From positions 39,895 to 103,894 of the forward strand of contig JBBRBB010000014.1 in the NCBI GenBank assembly GCA_038206235.1: 64,000 nt of DNA, written 5' to 3'. Made by a program: the position numbers and the translations under genes. The DNA is from JBBRBB01 sp038206235 (GTDB lineage Bacteria > Bacteroidota > Bacteroidia > Chitinophagales > Chitinophagaceae). Positions 1 through 8,363 of the stretch are shown here, in pieces; position 1 is the stretch's first letter; each line of letters begins with the position of its first letter. Below the pieces are notes generated by a model. It was not told the DNA's origin and ran no database searches. It worked only from the letters and a program-made list of their open reading frames with translations.

Positions 1-1228
1 CGGCCAACAGTCCAGCAATTATGGATAATATAAAGAAGCCGGCGACAATGAATGTATTCTGCGTTATGGATAGCGAAAGATTTTTTCCGGAGATGCTGTT
101 GAATGCCGGTAACAGCAATAATGTAATGATGTAGGCAAATACAAATGCAATGAAAGACATGAATAATGATTCACCAAGGAACTGTCTTACCAGCGAATTT
201 TTTTGTGCGCCCAGCACTTTGCGTATGCCCACTTCCGCAGAACGTTTAGAAGAACGTGCTGTAGAAAGATTCATAAAATTGATGCACGCAATTAATAAAG
301 TAAACAATGCAATTGAAGCCAGGATATATAAATAGGTGATGCTGCCTGAGGGTGTAACATTTTCTGAAAAACCTGAGCGGAGATGAATTTCTTTAAGCGG
401 AGTTAAAAACTGCTTTTTATAAAAGCCCATTGCTTTAAGGTCTTTGCCTGCATATTTATCAATAAACGCAGGAAATTTTTTCTCAAGCTTTTTAGCATCA
501 CTTCCGGGATTTAACTGCAGGTAAGTAAAGAACATATTGTTGGTGGCAAGGTCTGTACCTCTCTCTTTAATATGACCCTCCATATTACCGCCATAAATCG
601 AGATAAAAAATCTGCCGTCAATATGTGATGGGGTATTATAAGGCTTAAATACTCCTGTAACCGTATAATCATATTCACCATTGGTGCTGCTGCTTATGTG
701 TATCACCTTATTTAATGCGGGTTTATTGCCAAATATTTTTTGAGCAATCTCCTGGGATAATACAACTGTATTGGGGTTATTTAACGCCGTTGCAGCATCG
801 CCTTCAATAAAATTATAGGTGAACATTCTGAAGAAAGTAGTATCAGCGAGGTAGCCTTTTGTTTCATAAAATAATTTTGGCGCTGAATTATTTTCATTAT
901 AACGCAACAGCGTTTTATCTTCAGAATAGAGGCGCATAAATCTTGTTGATTCCTCTATTTCAGGAAATTCCTGCTTCAACATTTGCGCCATAGGTGCAGG
1001 CGTATTTGCCATCTTCTCTTCCTTGCCCTCTTTAATAAAGTTGGTACCCACCTGGTATAAGTCATTTAGATTTTTATGATAGTTGTCATAACTTAACTCG
1101 TTGTACAGGTATAGTGTAATAAGCATGCAGCACGCAAGCCCAACCGATAATCCAAATATGTTGATGAAGGAAAAGATTTTATTCTTCATCAAATTTCTTA
1201 ACGCGATTTTGAAATAATTTTTGAACAT
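1..1228 (-). CDS. ABC transporter permease, FtsX/MacB type (partial, runs off the window start)
   Basis: The reading frame starts at 1228 with MFKNYFKIALRNLMKNKIF and stays open to base 1, so about 409 N-terminal residues are visible and the C-terminal half is missing. The order seen is a first membrane helix (about residues 20-45), a periplasmic MacB core domain with YDYTVTGVF-like strands, then the membrane block with INFMNLSTARSSKRSAEVGI and RKVLGAQ, the signature of Bacteroidota permeases that pair with LolD/MacB-type ATPases. It is last in a minus-strand set made of adaptor, ATPase and permeases, so it probably exports a peptide, lipid or drug (inference). The first 18 codons are duplicated just upstream as a scar. 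Confidence 0.88.
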   Translation of the reverse strand, partial: MFKNYFKIALRNLMKNKIFSFINIFGLSVGLACCMLITLYLYNELSYDNYHKNLNDLYQVGTNFIKEGKEEKMANTPAPMAQMLKQEFPEIEESTRFMRLYSEDKTLLRYNENNSAPKLFYETKGYLADTTFFRMFTYNFIEGDAATALNNPNTVVLSQEIAQKIFGNKPALNKVIHISSSTNGEYDYTVTGVFKPYNTPSHIDGRFFISIYGGNMEGHIKERGTDLATNNMFFTYLQLNPGSDAKKLEKKFPAFIDKYAGKDLKAMGFYKKQFLTPLKEIHLRSGFSENVTPSGSITYLYILASIALFTLLIACINFMNLSTARSSKRSAEVGIRKVLGAQKNSLVRQFLGESLFMSFIAFVFAYIITLLLLPAFNSISGKNLSLSITQNTFIVAGFFILSIIAGLLA

Positions 1229-1349
1229 AAAGAAAGCTTTAAACTGTAAGCCGAAGGAACTTTTTTGGAAGCCATCAACTTTAGCAACAAAACAAATTAA
1301 AATCAAAAGCACCTAAGGGTATCAGACACTTTGCGAGTGTACAGACACC
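1176..1349. repeat. Direct repeat copy A covering a permease 5' end and its upstream region
   Basis: About 174 bases covering the first 18 codons of the partial permease, its upstream region and a terminal REP-like palindrome. The same block recurs at 1354-1528 with scattered mismatches (IALRNL in copy A, IAWRNL in copy B). Confidence 0.85.
1318..1349. repeat. REP-like palindrome copy 1
   Basis: Imperfect hairpin with arms around CAGACACTT and GAGTGTACAGACACC. It is the same family as the copies at 1497-1528, 4112-4143 and 22752-22784. It forms the outer end of direct repeat copy A. Confidence 0.75.
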
Positions 1350-1353
1350 AAAA

Positions 1354-1528
1354 ATTTTATTCTTCATCAAATTTCGCCATGCGATTTTGAAATAATTTTT
1401 GAACATAAACAAAGCTTTAAACTGTAAGTCGAAGGAACTTTTTTGGAAGCCATCAACGTAAGCGACAAAACAAATTAAAATCAAAAGCACCTACAGGGGT
1501 CAAGACACTCTGCGAGTGTACAGACACC
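1354..1528 (-). pseudogene. Scar of a further FtsX-type permease (first ~18 codons plus upstream region; repeat copy B)
   Basis: Read on the minus strand, codons from 1405 give MFKNYFKIAWRNLMKNKI, a canonical permease start, and then run straight into a REP-like palindrome. A 69-residue frame through this block (1281-1490) is therefore chimeric and not a real protein. The block duplicates the 5' region of the neighbouring permease. The simplest reading is a third tandem permease whose body was deleted, with the ends now at the palindromes (inference). A duplication of the first gene's 5' end would look similar, but the codon differences favour an independent paralogue. Confidence 0.6.
1497..1528. 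repeat. REP-like palindrome copy 2
   Basis: Same family as 1318-1349, with GACACTCTGCGAGTGTACAG as its core. It ends two bases before the stop codon of the complete permease gene. Confidence 0.7.
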
Positions 1529-1529
1529 G

Positions 1530-3980
1530 TTATTCCGCTCTCAAACTCTTAACCGGATTTACAATTGCCGCCCTTATAGTTTGAATGCTTAATGTGAGCA
1601 ATGCAATGAATATCATAATTACAGCGCTTGCTATAAATATCCACCATGTAATCTCAGTTCGGTAAGCAAAATTGTTAAGCCATTTATGCATACCAAACCA
1701 TGCTATGGGCGCTGCTATTACAAATGCAAACAAAACCAGCTTTATAAAATCTTTTGAGATGAGGGCAACTATTTGTGAAACTGTAGCGCCAAGCACTTTT
1801 CTTACGCCAATCTCTTTTGTGCGTTGTGTAGTTGTATGAATAACCAATCCAAGTAACCCAAGGCAACTGATAAAAACAGCAAGCCCTGTAGCCCACATCA
1901 GTAAGGTGGAAAGATGTTTTTCGCCATCATAATATTCAGCAATGTCTTCATCAAAAAAGGTATAAAAAAATTCCTTTTCAGGATATACTTCTTTCCATGC
2001 TTTCTCAATTTTTTTAATAGCGGTTTTCCATGTGGTGCCCGATGCATTTTGGGGCTGCAATGCAATATTGATGGTATTCTCCATTTCATCTGAGCTGCAG
2101 ATAACAAGTGGCTTAATGGGCTCGTGTAATGAGAACTGGTTAAAATCTGCCACTACGCCTGTTATGGGAATTTGCCAGCCCCGTTCTAAATATTTACCAA
2201 TTGCCTGCTGCGGTTGCTGAAAGCCAATTATGTGTGCATACATTTCATTGATGATGAATTGTTTTATGGTATCGCTTGGCTCAAGATTGGCTCCTGCAAG
2301 CAATTTAAGCTGGTAACATTTTATATAATTGGTATCGCCATATTTGAATTGCACTTCGGTCTCGATTTCTTTTTTACCATCTTTATATTTCAGGATGGAG
2401 GAGCTCCAGTTGCCCGATGATGGAGGAGCATTACTTAAACTTACCATTGCTACCTCAGGTATTGCTCTCAGCTTATCCATCAGTACATATCTGTGATCCC
2501 GGGCTTTATCGGAATAACTAGTATTAAAAAAAAGAATGGCATCTTTTTTAAAACCCATATTCTTGTTTAATGAGTAATTAATTTGTTTGCTCACAAGAAT
2601 AGTTGCCATAATAAACACCTGTGCAATTACAAACTGTAATACAGTTAAAGATTTGCGCAGCCATGCACTTCTTGTTGTACCTGTGTTTGCATAGGCCTGG
2701 TTCTTCAATACGAGGACCGGCTTATAGCCCGATAATATTAATGCCGGATAAAATCCTGACAGCACCGTAACAACAATCATCAGTAAAATCAAAAATACAA
2801 TCACGCCGGGTTGTGCAGTTAAAGTGAAAGAAAGGTCTTCGGGAAGAAAACCGGAAAAGGCTTTTAATATCAACGGCGTTAGTGCAACAGATAATGCTGT
2901 TGCGAAAAATGTAAGCAAAAAGGTTTCACCAAGGAACTGAAATATCAATTGTTTTCTTGAACTGCCCATTGTTTTGCGAATACCAATTTCCTTTGCACGC
3001 AGGGCTGCATGAGCAGTGGTAAGGTTGATAAAATTTATACAGCCCAGCAATAATAAAAATGCAGCTACTGCAAGTAATCCATACAGTGTAGGCTTATTAG
3101 CAAGCGGCAGATCATAGCCGCCATAGTCTTCGTTGAAATGAATATCATACAACGGTTGCAATAGTAATGAACCTTTGTTATTATTGCCGGGATCCTGCTT
3201 ATGATATTTTTCAGACAGCTTAGAGATTCCCTTTTCTATTTGTGAAGGAGATATGCCCGCAGAAAGCTTAACAAATAACTGGGAAGCAGAATTTACGGCA
3301 TCCCATTTGTCCCAGTCTGATGGTTTTAAGCTTGTAGTTTCAAGCGTAATTTTAGAAATAAATATTTTAAAGGTAAAGTCTGTGTTGTTTTTAATATCTT
3401 CTACAACGCCGGTAACTGTTGTGCGTATAGTATCATCGAAATAAAGTTCTTTACCTATTACCTGCGCAGCATTTAGTGCCGGAAAATATAGTTTGGCTTT
3501 TGATTCTGTAAGCACTGTTTCATAAGGTTGGTGCAACGATGTTTTGGCAGAGCCGGCTACCCATTGATAGCCGATGATGCTGAAATAATTTTCATCAGCA
3601 AAAATAATAGTACTGTTATTTTTAAAAACAGCAGGTTCATTTTTGCCTGTAGCCGGTACGCTTATTTTTACACTCCTATCCCATGTTCTAAAAGCTGCTA
3701 CTTCATCAATCCCTGTAAGTTCCTTACGCACAGCACTGCCCAGGGGAGATGCTACACCGGGCAAATGAAACACTTCACCCTGAAAAGCGGAGTTGGAGAC
3801 AACCCTGTAGATTCTATCAGCATCCTTTTCAAACTTATCGAAAGTAAAATGATAATTTACCAGCAGGTATATCACCAGCGATGCACTAATGCCGATAGAA
3901 AGACCAAGTATGTTGATAGCAGTGAAGACTTTGTTTTTCCAAAGTGTTCTTAATGCGATGGTAAAATAATTTTTAAACAT
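1530..3980 (-). CDS. ABC transporter permease with two FtsX domains
   Basis: 816 residues, the normal length for the duplicated-domain Bacteroidota permeases. It begins MFKNYFTIALRTLWKNK with a membrane helix near residues 21-43. A periplasmic domain follows, then a three-helix FtsX block with the conserved cytoplasmic motif EIGIRKTMGSSRKQL near residue 329. A second helix and periplasmic domain follow, and a second FtsX block carries EIGVRKVLGATVSQI near residue 723. The protein would sit in the inner membrane and couple to the ATPase encoded upstream at 4432-5109 and to the adaptor at 5646-6902. The substrate cannot be told from the sequence. The protein ends in PVKSLRAE, as relatives do. 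Confidence 0.93.
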   Translation of the reverse strand: MFKNYFTIALRTLWKNKVFTAINILGLSIGISASLVIYLLVNYHFTFDKFEKDADRIYRVVSNSAFQGEVFHLPGVASPLGSAVRKELTGIDEVAAFRTWDRSVKISVPATGKNEPAVFKNNSTIIFADENYFSIIGYQWVAGSAKTSLHQPYETVLTESKAKLYFPALNAAQVIGKELYFDDTIRTTVTGVVEDIKNNTDFTFKIFISKITLETTSLKPSDWDKWDAVNSASQLFVKLSAGISPSQIEKGISKLSEKYHKQDPGNNNKGSLLLQPLYDIHFNEDYGGYDLPLANKPTLYGLLAVAAFLLLLGCINFINLTTAHAALRAKEIGIRKTMGSSRKQLIFQFLGETFLLTFFATALSVALTPLILKAFSGFLPEDLSFTLTAQPGVIVFLILLMIVVTVLSGFYPALILSGYKPVLVLKNQAYANTGTTRSAWLRKSLTVLQFVIAQVFIMATILVSKQINYSLNKNMGFKKDAILFFNTSYSDKARDHRYVLMDKLRAIPEVAMVSLSNAPPSSGNWSSSILKYKDGKKEIETEVQFKYGDTNYIKCYQLKLLAGANLEPSDTIKQFIINEMYAHIIGFQQPQQAIGKYLERGWQIPITGVVADFNQFSLHEPIKPLVICSSDEMENTINIALQPQNASGTTWKTAIKKIEKAWKEVYPEKEFFYTFFDEDIAEYYDGEKHLSTLLMWATGLAVFISCLGLLGLVIHTTTQRTKEIGVRKVLGATVSQIVALISKDFIKLVLFAFVIAAPIAWFGMHKWLNNFAYRTEITWWIFIASAVIMIFIALLTLSIQTIRAAIVNPVKSLRAE

Positions 3981-4111
3981 AGGGTTGTATATTATATGTT
4001 CAACTTAATCTTTTATTAAACATCTGTGACTTATAAGCATGGCTTTGAAGGAAGGGCTGTGCTAAGTTGCATTCGGGTGAAATTTTCAACTGCATATAAG
4101 TCTGTTTTCAC

Positions 4112-4143
4112 GGTGTCAGACACTTTGCAAGTGTACAGACACC
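4112..4143. repeat. REP-like palindrome copy 3
   Basis: A 32-base hairpin: outer arms GGTGTC and GACACC, inner arms CACTT and AAGTG around TGC. It is the best-formed copy of the family, and lies between the permease gene and the small membrane protein gene, next to the latter's stop codon. Confidence 0.8.
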
Positions 4144-4145
4144 AG

Positions 4146-4418
4146 TTACTGAATAAACTGCATAAGCTTGCACGGTAAAGTTTTTGGCGAAGATTGCTCA
4201 CTGCTTTTACCCGATTTTGCTGAACATTCTTTTTTAGTACAGGCGGTATTGGCAGCAGGAGACAACATCATTTTTATTGAAGCATAAGAGGTGCCATATT
4301 TTGGAATAAAAAAAGCTGATACTATTAGAATACACAATGTCGCTGGCAAAATCAGCCTTATTTTTTTGCTATTCTTCTCTAAGTTGTTTTTATTAATATG
4401 AATTTTTTTAAAAATCAT
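4146..4418 (-). CDS. Small single-pass membrane protein, unknown function
   Basis: 90 residues from the ATG at 4418, which lies 13 bases after the ATPase stop. A longer in-frame start at 4511 would overlap the ATPase by about 80 bases and is less likely. The protein is basic at its N-terminus (KKIHINKNNLEKNSKK), has one hydrophobic helix (about residues 21-39) and a short tail with two cysteines (CTKKEC) and many Ser/Lys residues. I do not recognise the family. Its position between ATPase and permease suggests a minor part of the same transporter or an inserted gene. The stop codon abuts the REP-like palindrome. Confidence 0.5.
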   Translation of the reverse strand: MIFKKIHINKNNLEKNSKKIRLILPATLCILIVSAFFIPKYGTSYASIKMMLSPAANTACTKKECSAKSGKSSEQSSPKTLPCKLMQFIQ

Positions 4419-4431
4419 AGTAAAGCTTTTT

Positions 4432-5109
4432 TTAAACAAGAATATTTTCTGTAACTGTTTGTCCATCGAGCATACGTATAATGCGATGACTGTAACGCGC
4501 ATCATGCTCACTGTGTGTTACCATAACAATAGTAGTTCCCTGTTCATTTAGTTCAGTTAAAAGTTCCATTACTTCATTACCATTGTGGCTGTCAAGATTA
4601 CCTGTAGGCTCATCTGCAAGAATTAATTTAGGCTTGTTTACTACTGCTCTTGCTACTGCCACACGTTGTTGCTGACCACCTGAAAGCTGCTGCGGGTAAT
4701 GGTTACGGCGATGCATTATCTGCATTTTATCGAGCACCTCTTCCACACGCTTTTTTCTTTCGGGTGATTTCATCCCTGTATAAATCAGTGGCAGTTCTAC
4801 ATTTTCAAAAACAGTTAATTCATCAATCAAATTAAAGCTCTGAAATACAAACCCGATGTTGTGCTTACGTAAGTCGGCACGCTTACGTTCATTGAAATGA
4901 GCTACTTCAGTTTTATTAAAGAGGAAGCTGCCTGCATCGGGGTCATCGAGCAAACCAAGAATATTTAATAAGGTAGATTTACCGCAACCGCTGGGTCCCA
5001 TCACTGCAACAAATTCTCCCTCTTTTATTTCCATGCTCAGCTTGTTCAACGCTATGGTTTCCACTTCTTCAGTGCGATAGATTTTTTCGAGCTCGGTAAT
5101 TTTAATCAT
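4432..5109 (-). CDS. ABC transporter ATP-binding protein, LolD/MacB type
   Basis: 225 residues. Walker A GPSGCGKST is at 38-46, the Q-loop glutamine at 90, the signature LSGGQQQR at 142-149, Walker B LILADEP at 162-168 and the H-loop histidine at 199. The TGNLD after Walker B is typical of the LolD/MacB/FtsE branch, which drives non-canonical transporters with FtsX-like permeases. It is encoded just upstream of the permeases and downstream of a periplasmic adaptor, so it should be the cytoplasmic motor of that MacAB-like pump. The four-helix-bundle gene at 5200-5547, on the other strand, separates it from the adaptor gene. Confidence 0.95.
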   Translation of the reverse strand: MIKITELEKIYRTEEVETIALNKLSMEIKEGEFVAVMGPSGCGKSTLLNILGLLDDPDAGSFLFNKTEVAHFNERKRADLRKHNIGFVFQSFNLIDELTVFENVELPLIYTGMKSPERKKRVEEVLDKMQIMHRRNHYPQQLSGGQQQRVAVARAVVNKPKLILADEPTGNLDSHNGNEVMELLTELNEQGTTIVMVTHSEHDARYSHRIIRMLDGQTVTENILV

Positions 5110-5122
5110 ACTTTTAATTTTA

Positions 5123-5155
5123 GATGTCGGAGATCGGATGTCGGAAATCGGATAT
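5123..5155. repeat. TCGGA tandem repeat, left flank of the four-helix-bundle gene
   Basis: Alternating GATGTCGGA and GATCGGA/AATCGGA units. The same units recur on the far side of the four-helix-bundle gene, in both orientations. Confidence 0.75.
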
Positions 5156-5199
5156 ACGACACATTGATTTTTTTTATTTAATTTTTAAACTATTTTATC

Positions 5200-5547
5200 A
5201 TGCGAGATTTTCAACAATTTGAATTTTGGCAAAAAGGCCATCAGCTTACATTGCGTATTTATCAATCAACTAAATCTTTTCCTAAAGATGAAATCTATGG
5301 ACTAACATCTCAAATGCGAAGGTCAGCTTCCTCAATCCCTACCAACATTGCAGAAGGTTGCGGAAGAGAATCAAATCTTGAATTCAAGCGCTACCTTATT
5401 ATTGCAGCCGGTTCATGTTCTGAACTTCAATACCAGCTTATACTTTCCAAAGATTTAAAATATATTAGCGATGATCTATTTAAAGAACTAACTGACGAAC
5501 TTATCAGAATCAGGAAAATGATTTACAGCTATTCTGAGAAGCTTTAG
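5200..5547 (+). CDS. Four-helix bundle protein (S23/IVS-encoded family)
   Basis: 115 residues, the usual length for the S23-like four-helix bundle family first seen in 23S rRNA intervening sequences and later found scattered in bacterial chromosomes. The hallmark block FPKDEIYGLTSQMRRSA followed by IPTNIAEGCGR lies at residues 27-56, and the rest is predicted all-helical. The family's role is not settled; it is related to the avd accessory protein of diversity-generating retroelements. It lies on the opposite strand to its neighbours, between adaptor and ATPase genes that belong together, and is flanked by TCGGA repeats. This suggests insertion of a small mobile unit. Confidence 0.92.
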   Translation: MRDFQQFEFWQKGHQLTLRIYQSTKSFPKDEIYGLTSQMRRSASSIPTNIAEGCGRESNLEFKRYLIIAAGSCSELQYQLILSKDLKYISDDLFKELTDELIRIRKMIYSYSEKL

Positions 5548-5636
5548 AGATGTCGGAGGTCGGAGGTCAGTAATCGGAAAGGCCGACATCCGAGATCTGA
5601 TTCCGATCTCCCACTTCCGATTTCCGATTTCCGACT
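5547..5636. repeat. TCGGA repeat and hairpin, right flank of the four-helix-bundle gene
   Basis: The left half (5549-5580) has GATGTCGGAGGTCGGAGGTC units in the same orientation as the upstream flank. The right half (5583-5636) has inverted units (CCGATTTCCGATTTCCGAC). The two halves can fold on each other, and the right half is inverted relative to the repeat at 5123-5155. It may also act as a transcription barrier (inference). Confidence 0.75.
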
Positions 5637-5645
5637 TCTGGGTTT

Positions 5646-6902
5646 TCACTTCCCTTTCAACACAAGCTCCTGCATATTTCCATAATTTTCATAGCTGCTT
5701 GTTACCACTCTATCTCCCGGCTGTAATCCCTGCAGCACTTCATAATAATCAGGATTTTGTCTGCCCAATTGAATATCTGTTTTATAAGCTACCGAGCCAT
5801 CTTTATTTAATTTGAAAATCCAGTTGCCACCCGTTTGCTGATAAAATCCACCGCGTGATAAAAGCAATGCCTGTGTTTCATCACTCAAGGCTAATCGTAT
5901 CTGTAATGTCTGTCCGCGGCGAATACCTGTTGGAACTTTATTAATAAACTCCATATCTACCTGGAAGCGGCCATTTGTAACCTGCGTATAAACTTTTTTT
6001 ATTTCCAGTTGATATGTGCTGTCAGCAAAAGTAAAATCACCGCGAAGTCCTGTATAGATTCTGGAAATGTAATGTTCATCAATATCTACACGCACTTTAA
6101 ATCCGCTCATCACATCAAGCTGACCAAGCCTTTCACCTTTATTTTTACTCTGACCAACTTCTGCATCAAGTGAAGTAAGCTGACCATCAATTGGTGCACG
6201 AACAATTAAATCTCCAACCTTTTTGCGCATTACAGCGAGTGCATTTTGCGAACCTAAGTATTGCTGCTGCGCCTGCTGTATTCCCTGTTTGGTAGAAGAA
6301 GAATCCTGGTTGAGAATTTGCTGTGTCAATCTTTTTTTAGACATCAGGTAATTATAATTATTTTCTGATTGTTTAAATTCCTGCGAGCCTATTGCTTTTT
6401 GTTCATACAATCGCTTATTAAGATTATAAATACGTTCAGCTTCTTTTAACTGGCTTTCAACATCAGTCATTTGATTAAGATTAGTAACTGTGTTTTGCTG
6501 TGCGGCATTTTTTGCAATCTGCATTTGTGTGAGCAGATTGTATACCTGAGTTTCCTGATTTACCAAATTCAGTTCAATATCAGTGTTGGATAATCTTAAT
6601 ATCGGCTGCCCTTTAGTCATCATTGCACCGTCTTCAACATATTTTTCTTCTACCCTGCCGCCTTCAACAGCATCAAGATAAATAGTAGTAAGAGGAAGAA
6701 CCACTCCATTTACCGGAATAAATTCCTGAAATGTTCCCTTCCTTATTTCACTTATAGTAATACGTTCGGTATCTACATTCAACTTTGATTTGCCCGAAGT
6801 AGAATATACACTAAACACTATCAATGCAACAAGCACGGTAATGCCAACAATAGTAAGAATACGTTTTTTGCTCCATCTCTTTTTTTCAATTACTCTATCC
6901 AC
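5646..6902 (-). CDS. Periplasmic adaptor subunit (membrane fusion protein), MacA/HlyD-like
   Basis: 418 residues. A basic N-terminus and one membrane helix (about 16-34) anchor it in the inner membrane. A biotinyl-lipoyl-like half motif (VEEKYVEDGAMMTKGQPIL, about 83-101) comes next. A long coiled-coil hairpin with many Gln/Asn residues (about 110-235) follows, then the second lipoyl half (VRAPIDGQL) and a beta-barrel part ending with LQPGDRVVTSSYENYG. Such proteins link an inner-membrane pump to an outer-membrane channel. It is the first gene of the minus-strand MacAB-like set. No outer-membrane TolC-type gene is visible nearby. Confidence 0.92.
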   Translation of the reverse strand: MDRVIEKKRWSKKRILTIVGITVLVALIVFSVYSTSGKSKLNVDTERITISEIRKGTFQEFIPVNGVVLPLTTIYLDAVEGGRVEEKYVEDGAMMTKGQPILRLSNTDIELNLVNQETQVYNLLTQMQIAKNAAQQNTVTNLNQMTDVESQLKEAERIYNLNKRLYEQKAIGSQEFKQSENNYNYLMSKKRLTQQILNQDSSSTKQGIQQAQQQYLGSQNALAVMRKKVGDLIVRAPIDGQLTSLDAEVGQSKNKGERLGQLDVMSGFKVRVDIDEHYISRIYTGLRGDFTFADSTYQLEIKKVYTQVTNGRFQVDMEFINKVPTGIRRGQTLQIRLALSDETQALLLSRGGFYQQTGGNWIFKLNKDGSVAYKTDIQLGRQNPDYYEVLQGLQPGDRVVTSSYENYGNMQELVLKGK

Positions 6903-7347
6903 TTTATTATTTAAAATTTAATATCTAAGATTTAATATTTCTGTTCTCGCTTTTTGGCTCTTGTGTTTTTTTTATTGCTCTTTTCACCTGATTGCTGATA
7001 CCTGATTGCCGACACCTGATTGCCGACACCTGCTAAAAATTTCCCGGTGTAGAAACACCCGGAGTTTGCACATAAGAAACCGTGATATAAAATCTAATAG
7101 TAATGCCAGAATTTTTTTTATTGAAAAACAACCGTTTATAAAAAGTGCGTTAGAAATGGTGTTCGGTTTTGATACATATATTGTACGTTACTGTTACATG
7201 ACACAATTCTTTAATTTTTATAAACAATTCAAGTTCATTAATTTATTTCAATAGTATGTTTCCGGTAAACTAAGTTTGCATTTATAAAAATGTTCAATAT
7301 ATTTCAGGCTGATACAGCTCAAAGTTCAAAGTTTAAGGTTACTTCAT
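6903..7347. other. Intergenic region with a 14-base tandem repeat
   Basis: 445 bases without a credible gene; an 82-residue plus-strand frame here shows no protein-like features. It holds the tandem repeat at 6986-7033 and an imperfect hairpin at 7043-7062 (CCGGTGT and ACACCCGG). It should contain the promoter of the adaptor operon, but I see no clear consensus. Confidence 0.6.
6986..7033. repeat. 14-base tandem repeat
   Basis: About three and a half units of CCTGATTGCCGACA, the first diverged. It has the same low-complexity style as the TCGGA and GGCAGT repeats elsewhere in the window. Confidence 0.75.
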
Positions 7348-7737
7348 TTAATCTTCAATAAAATCTTCCCTATCTCTCCGCTCTTTTTTTGTGGGGCGGC
7401 CAACTTTGCTCAGCCGCTTGCCCGTATGAAAGCTGGACGGCTGATACTGCAAAAGCTCTTTCTCTTCTGCGGGTGTCAGGTCAATAAAATAGTTTACAGC
7501 TTCACTATTTTGTACACGATGGTTTAATAAGCCGCTTACTTTTATGAGCCATTTTCGGGCTTCTGTTTTTATTTCATACTCTTCACCAATACTCACTGCT
7601 TTGGATGCTTTCATTATGTTTCCGTGCATTTTTACTTTGCTTTTATCGCAGGCTTCTGTTGCGAGTGTGCGGCTTTTAAAAATTCGAATGCACCACAAAT
7701 ATTTATCTATGCGAAGCTTTTCTTTTTTATAATTCAT
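7348..7737 (-). CDS. S4-domain RNA-binding protein, Hsp15 family
   Basis: 129 residues. The S4 fold fills the N-terminus: LRIDKYLWCIRIFKSRTLAT, then a Gly-rich turn and KAS..VSIGEEYEI. A Bacteroidota-type C-terminal tail follows, ending in basic and acidic residues (GRPTKKERRDREDF). Hsp15 proteins bind 50S subunits carrying nascent chains after heat stress and help recycle them. The gene stands alone on the minus strand. Confidence 0.9.
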   Translation of the reverse strand: MNYKKEKLRIDKYLWCIRIFKSRTLATEACDKSKVKMHGNIMKASKAVSIGEEYEIKTEARKWLIKVSGLLNHRVQNSEAVNYFIDLTPAEEKELLQYQPSSFHTGKRLSKVGRPTKKERRDREDFIED

Positions 7738-7851
7738 GTATGGGTTACGAAATGCAAATGTGTATATTGAAAATTAACGCGGTAAAAAATTTAATATCAG
7801 GCATGAGAATAGTTTGCTCTAAACTCAGAATTAATTCTGTAAACCCCGCCT

Positions 7852-8253
7852 TTAGAATTCCGATTTTCTCAAAAGAACGTACCGCAGCATTTGTTTCAGC
7901 TCGCTGAATTTTGAAGGCTTTGTAACAAAATGTGCGGCTCCTAACTTGCGGGTTTCTTCAAATTCATCATCCCCTTTTGCAGTAGAATAAATAATAACCG
8001 GAATGTGTTTAAGCTGTGAATTTTTTTTCAATTCTTTCAGGCATTCTTTGCCATTCATGCGGGGCATATTCAAATCTAAAAATATATAGTGGGGTAAATC
8101 ATCATTTTTTTTCTGCAGTACCTTCAGTGCTTCTTCGCAATTATCTATAGCGATACAGCGTGTGTGTGTATCTACTTCACTTAGCGCTTCGATAAAAATG
8201 GATATATCATCAGCATCATCATCAATAATAAGTATGGTTTTGGGGGAAGACAT
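7852..8253 (-). CDS. Single-domain response regulator (CheY-like receiver)
   Basis: 133 residues, receiver domain only. The acidic pocket is D11-D13, the phospho-acceptor is D60 in IFLDLNMP, the switch serine/threonine is in YSTAKG (about 90-91), and the conserved lysine is K112 in VTKPS. There is no output domain, so it should act by protein-protein contact, as do the many stand-alone receivers that partner with hybrid or light-sensing kinases in Bacteroidota. No kinase gene is adjacent. Confidence 0.93.
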   Translation of the reverse strand: MSSPKTILIIDDDADDISIFIEALSEVDTHTRCIAIDNCEEALKVLQKKNDDLPHYIFLDLNMPRMNGKECLKELKKNSQLKHIPVIIYSTAKGDDEFEETRKLGAAHFVTKPSKFSELKQMLRYVLLRKSEF

Positions 8254-8363
8254 GGAATTATATTATTTTATGTATCTCGCATTTAAAAGAAGCACAAGAT
8301 AATATTTTAATTAAGACAAAATGTAAATATGCTGGTTGTAAATATTGAGTCAAAAATAAATCT

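Noticed and set aside
1281..1490. 69-codon frame as a small protein
   Set aside because: It joins a permease start to a REP-like palindrome and upstream DNA; better explained as a deletion scar.
3528..3953. 141-codon frame antisense to the complete permease
   Set aside because: Explained by the codon pattern of the permease on the other strand; no start signal or domain.
5547..5636. Downstream TCGGA hairpin as an ordinary terminator
   Set aside because: It has no T run after the stem, and the same units occur upstream of the gene, so a flank repeat is the better description.
7006..7254. 82-codon plus-strand frame in the gap after the adaptor gene
   Set aside because: Begins inside a tandem repeat, has no recognisable domain and no promoter-like sequence.
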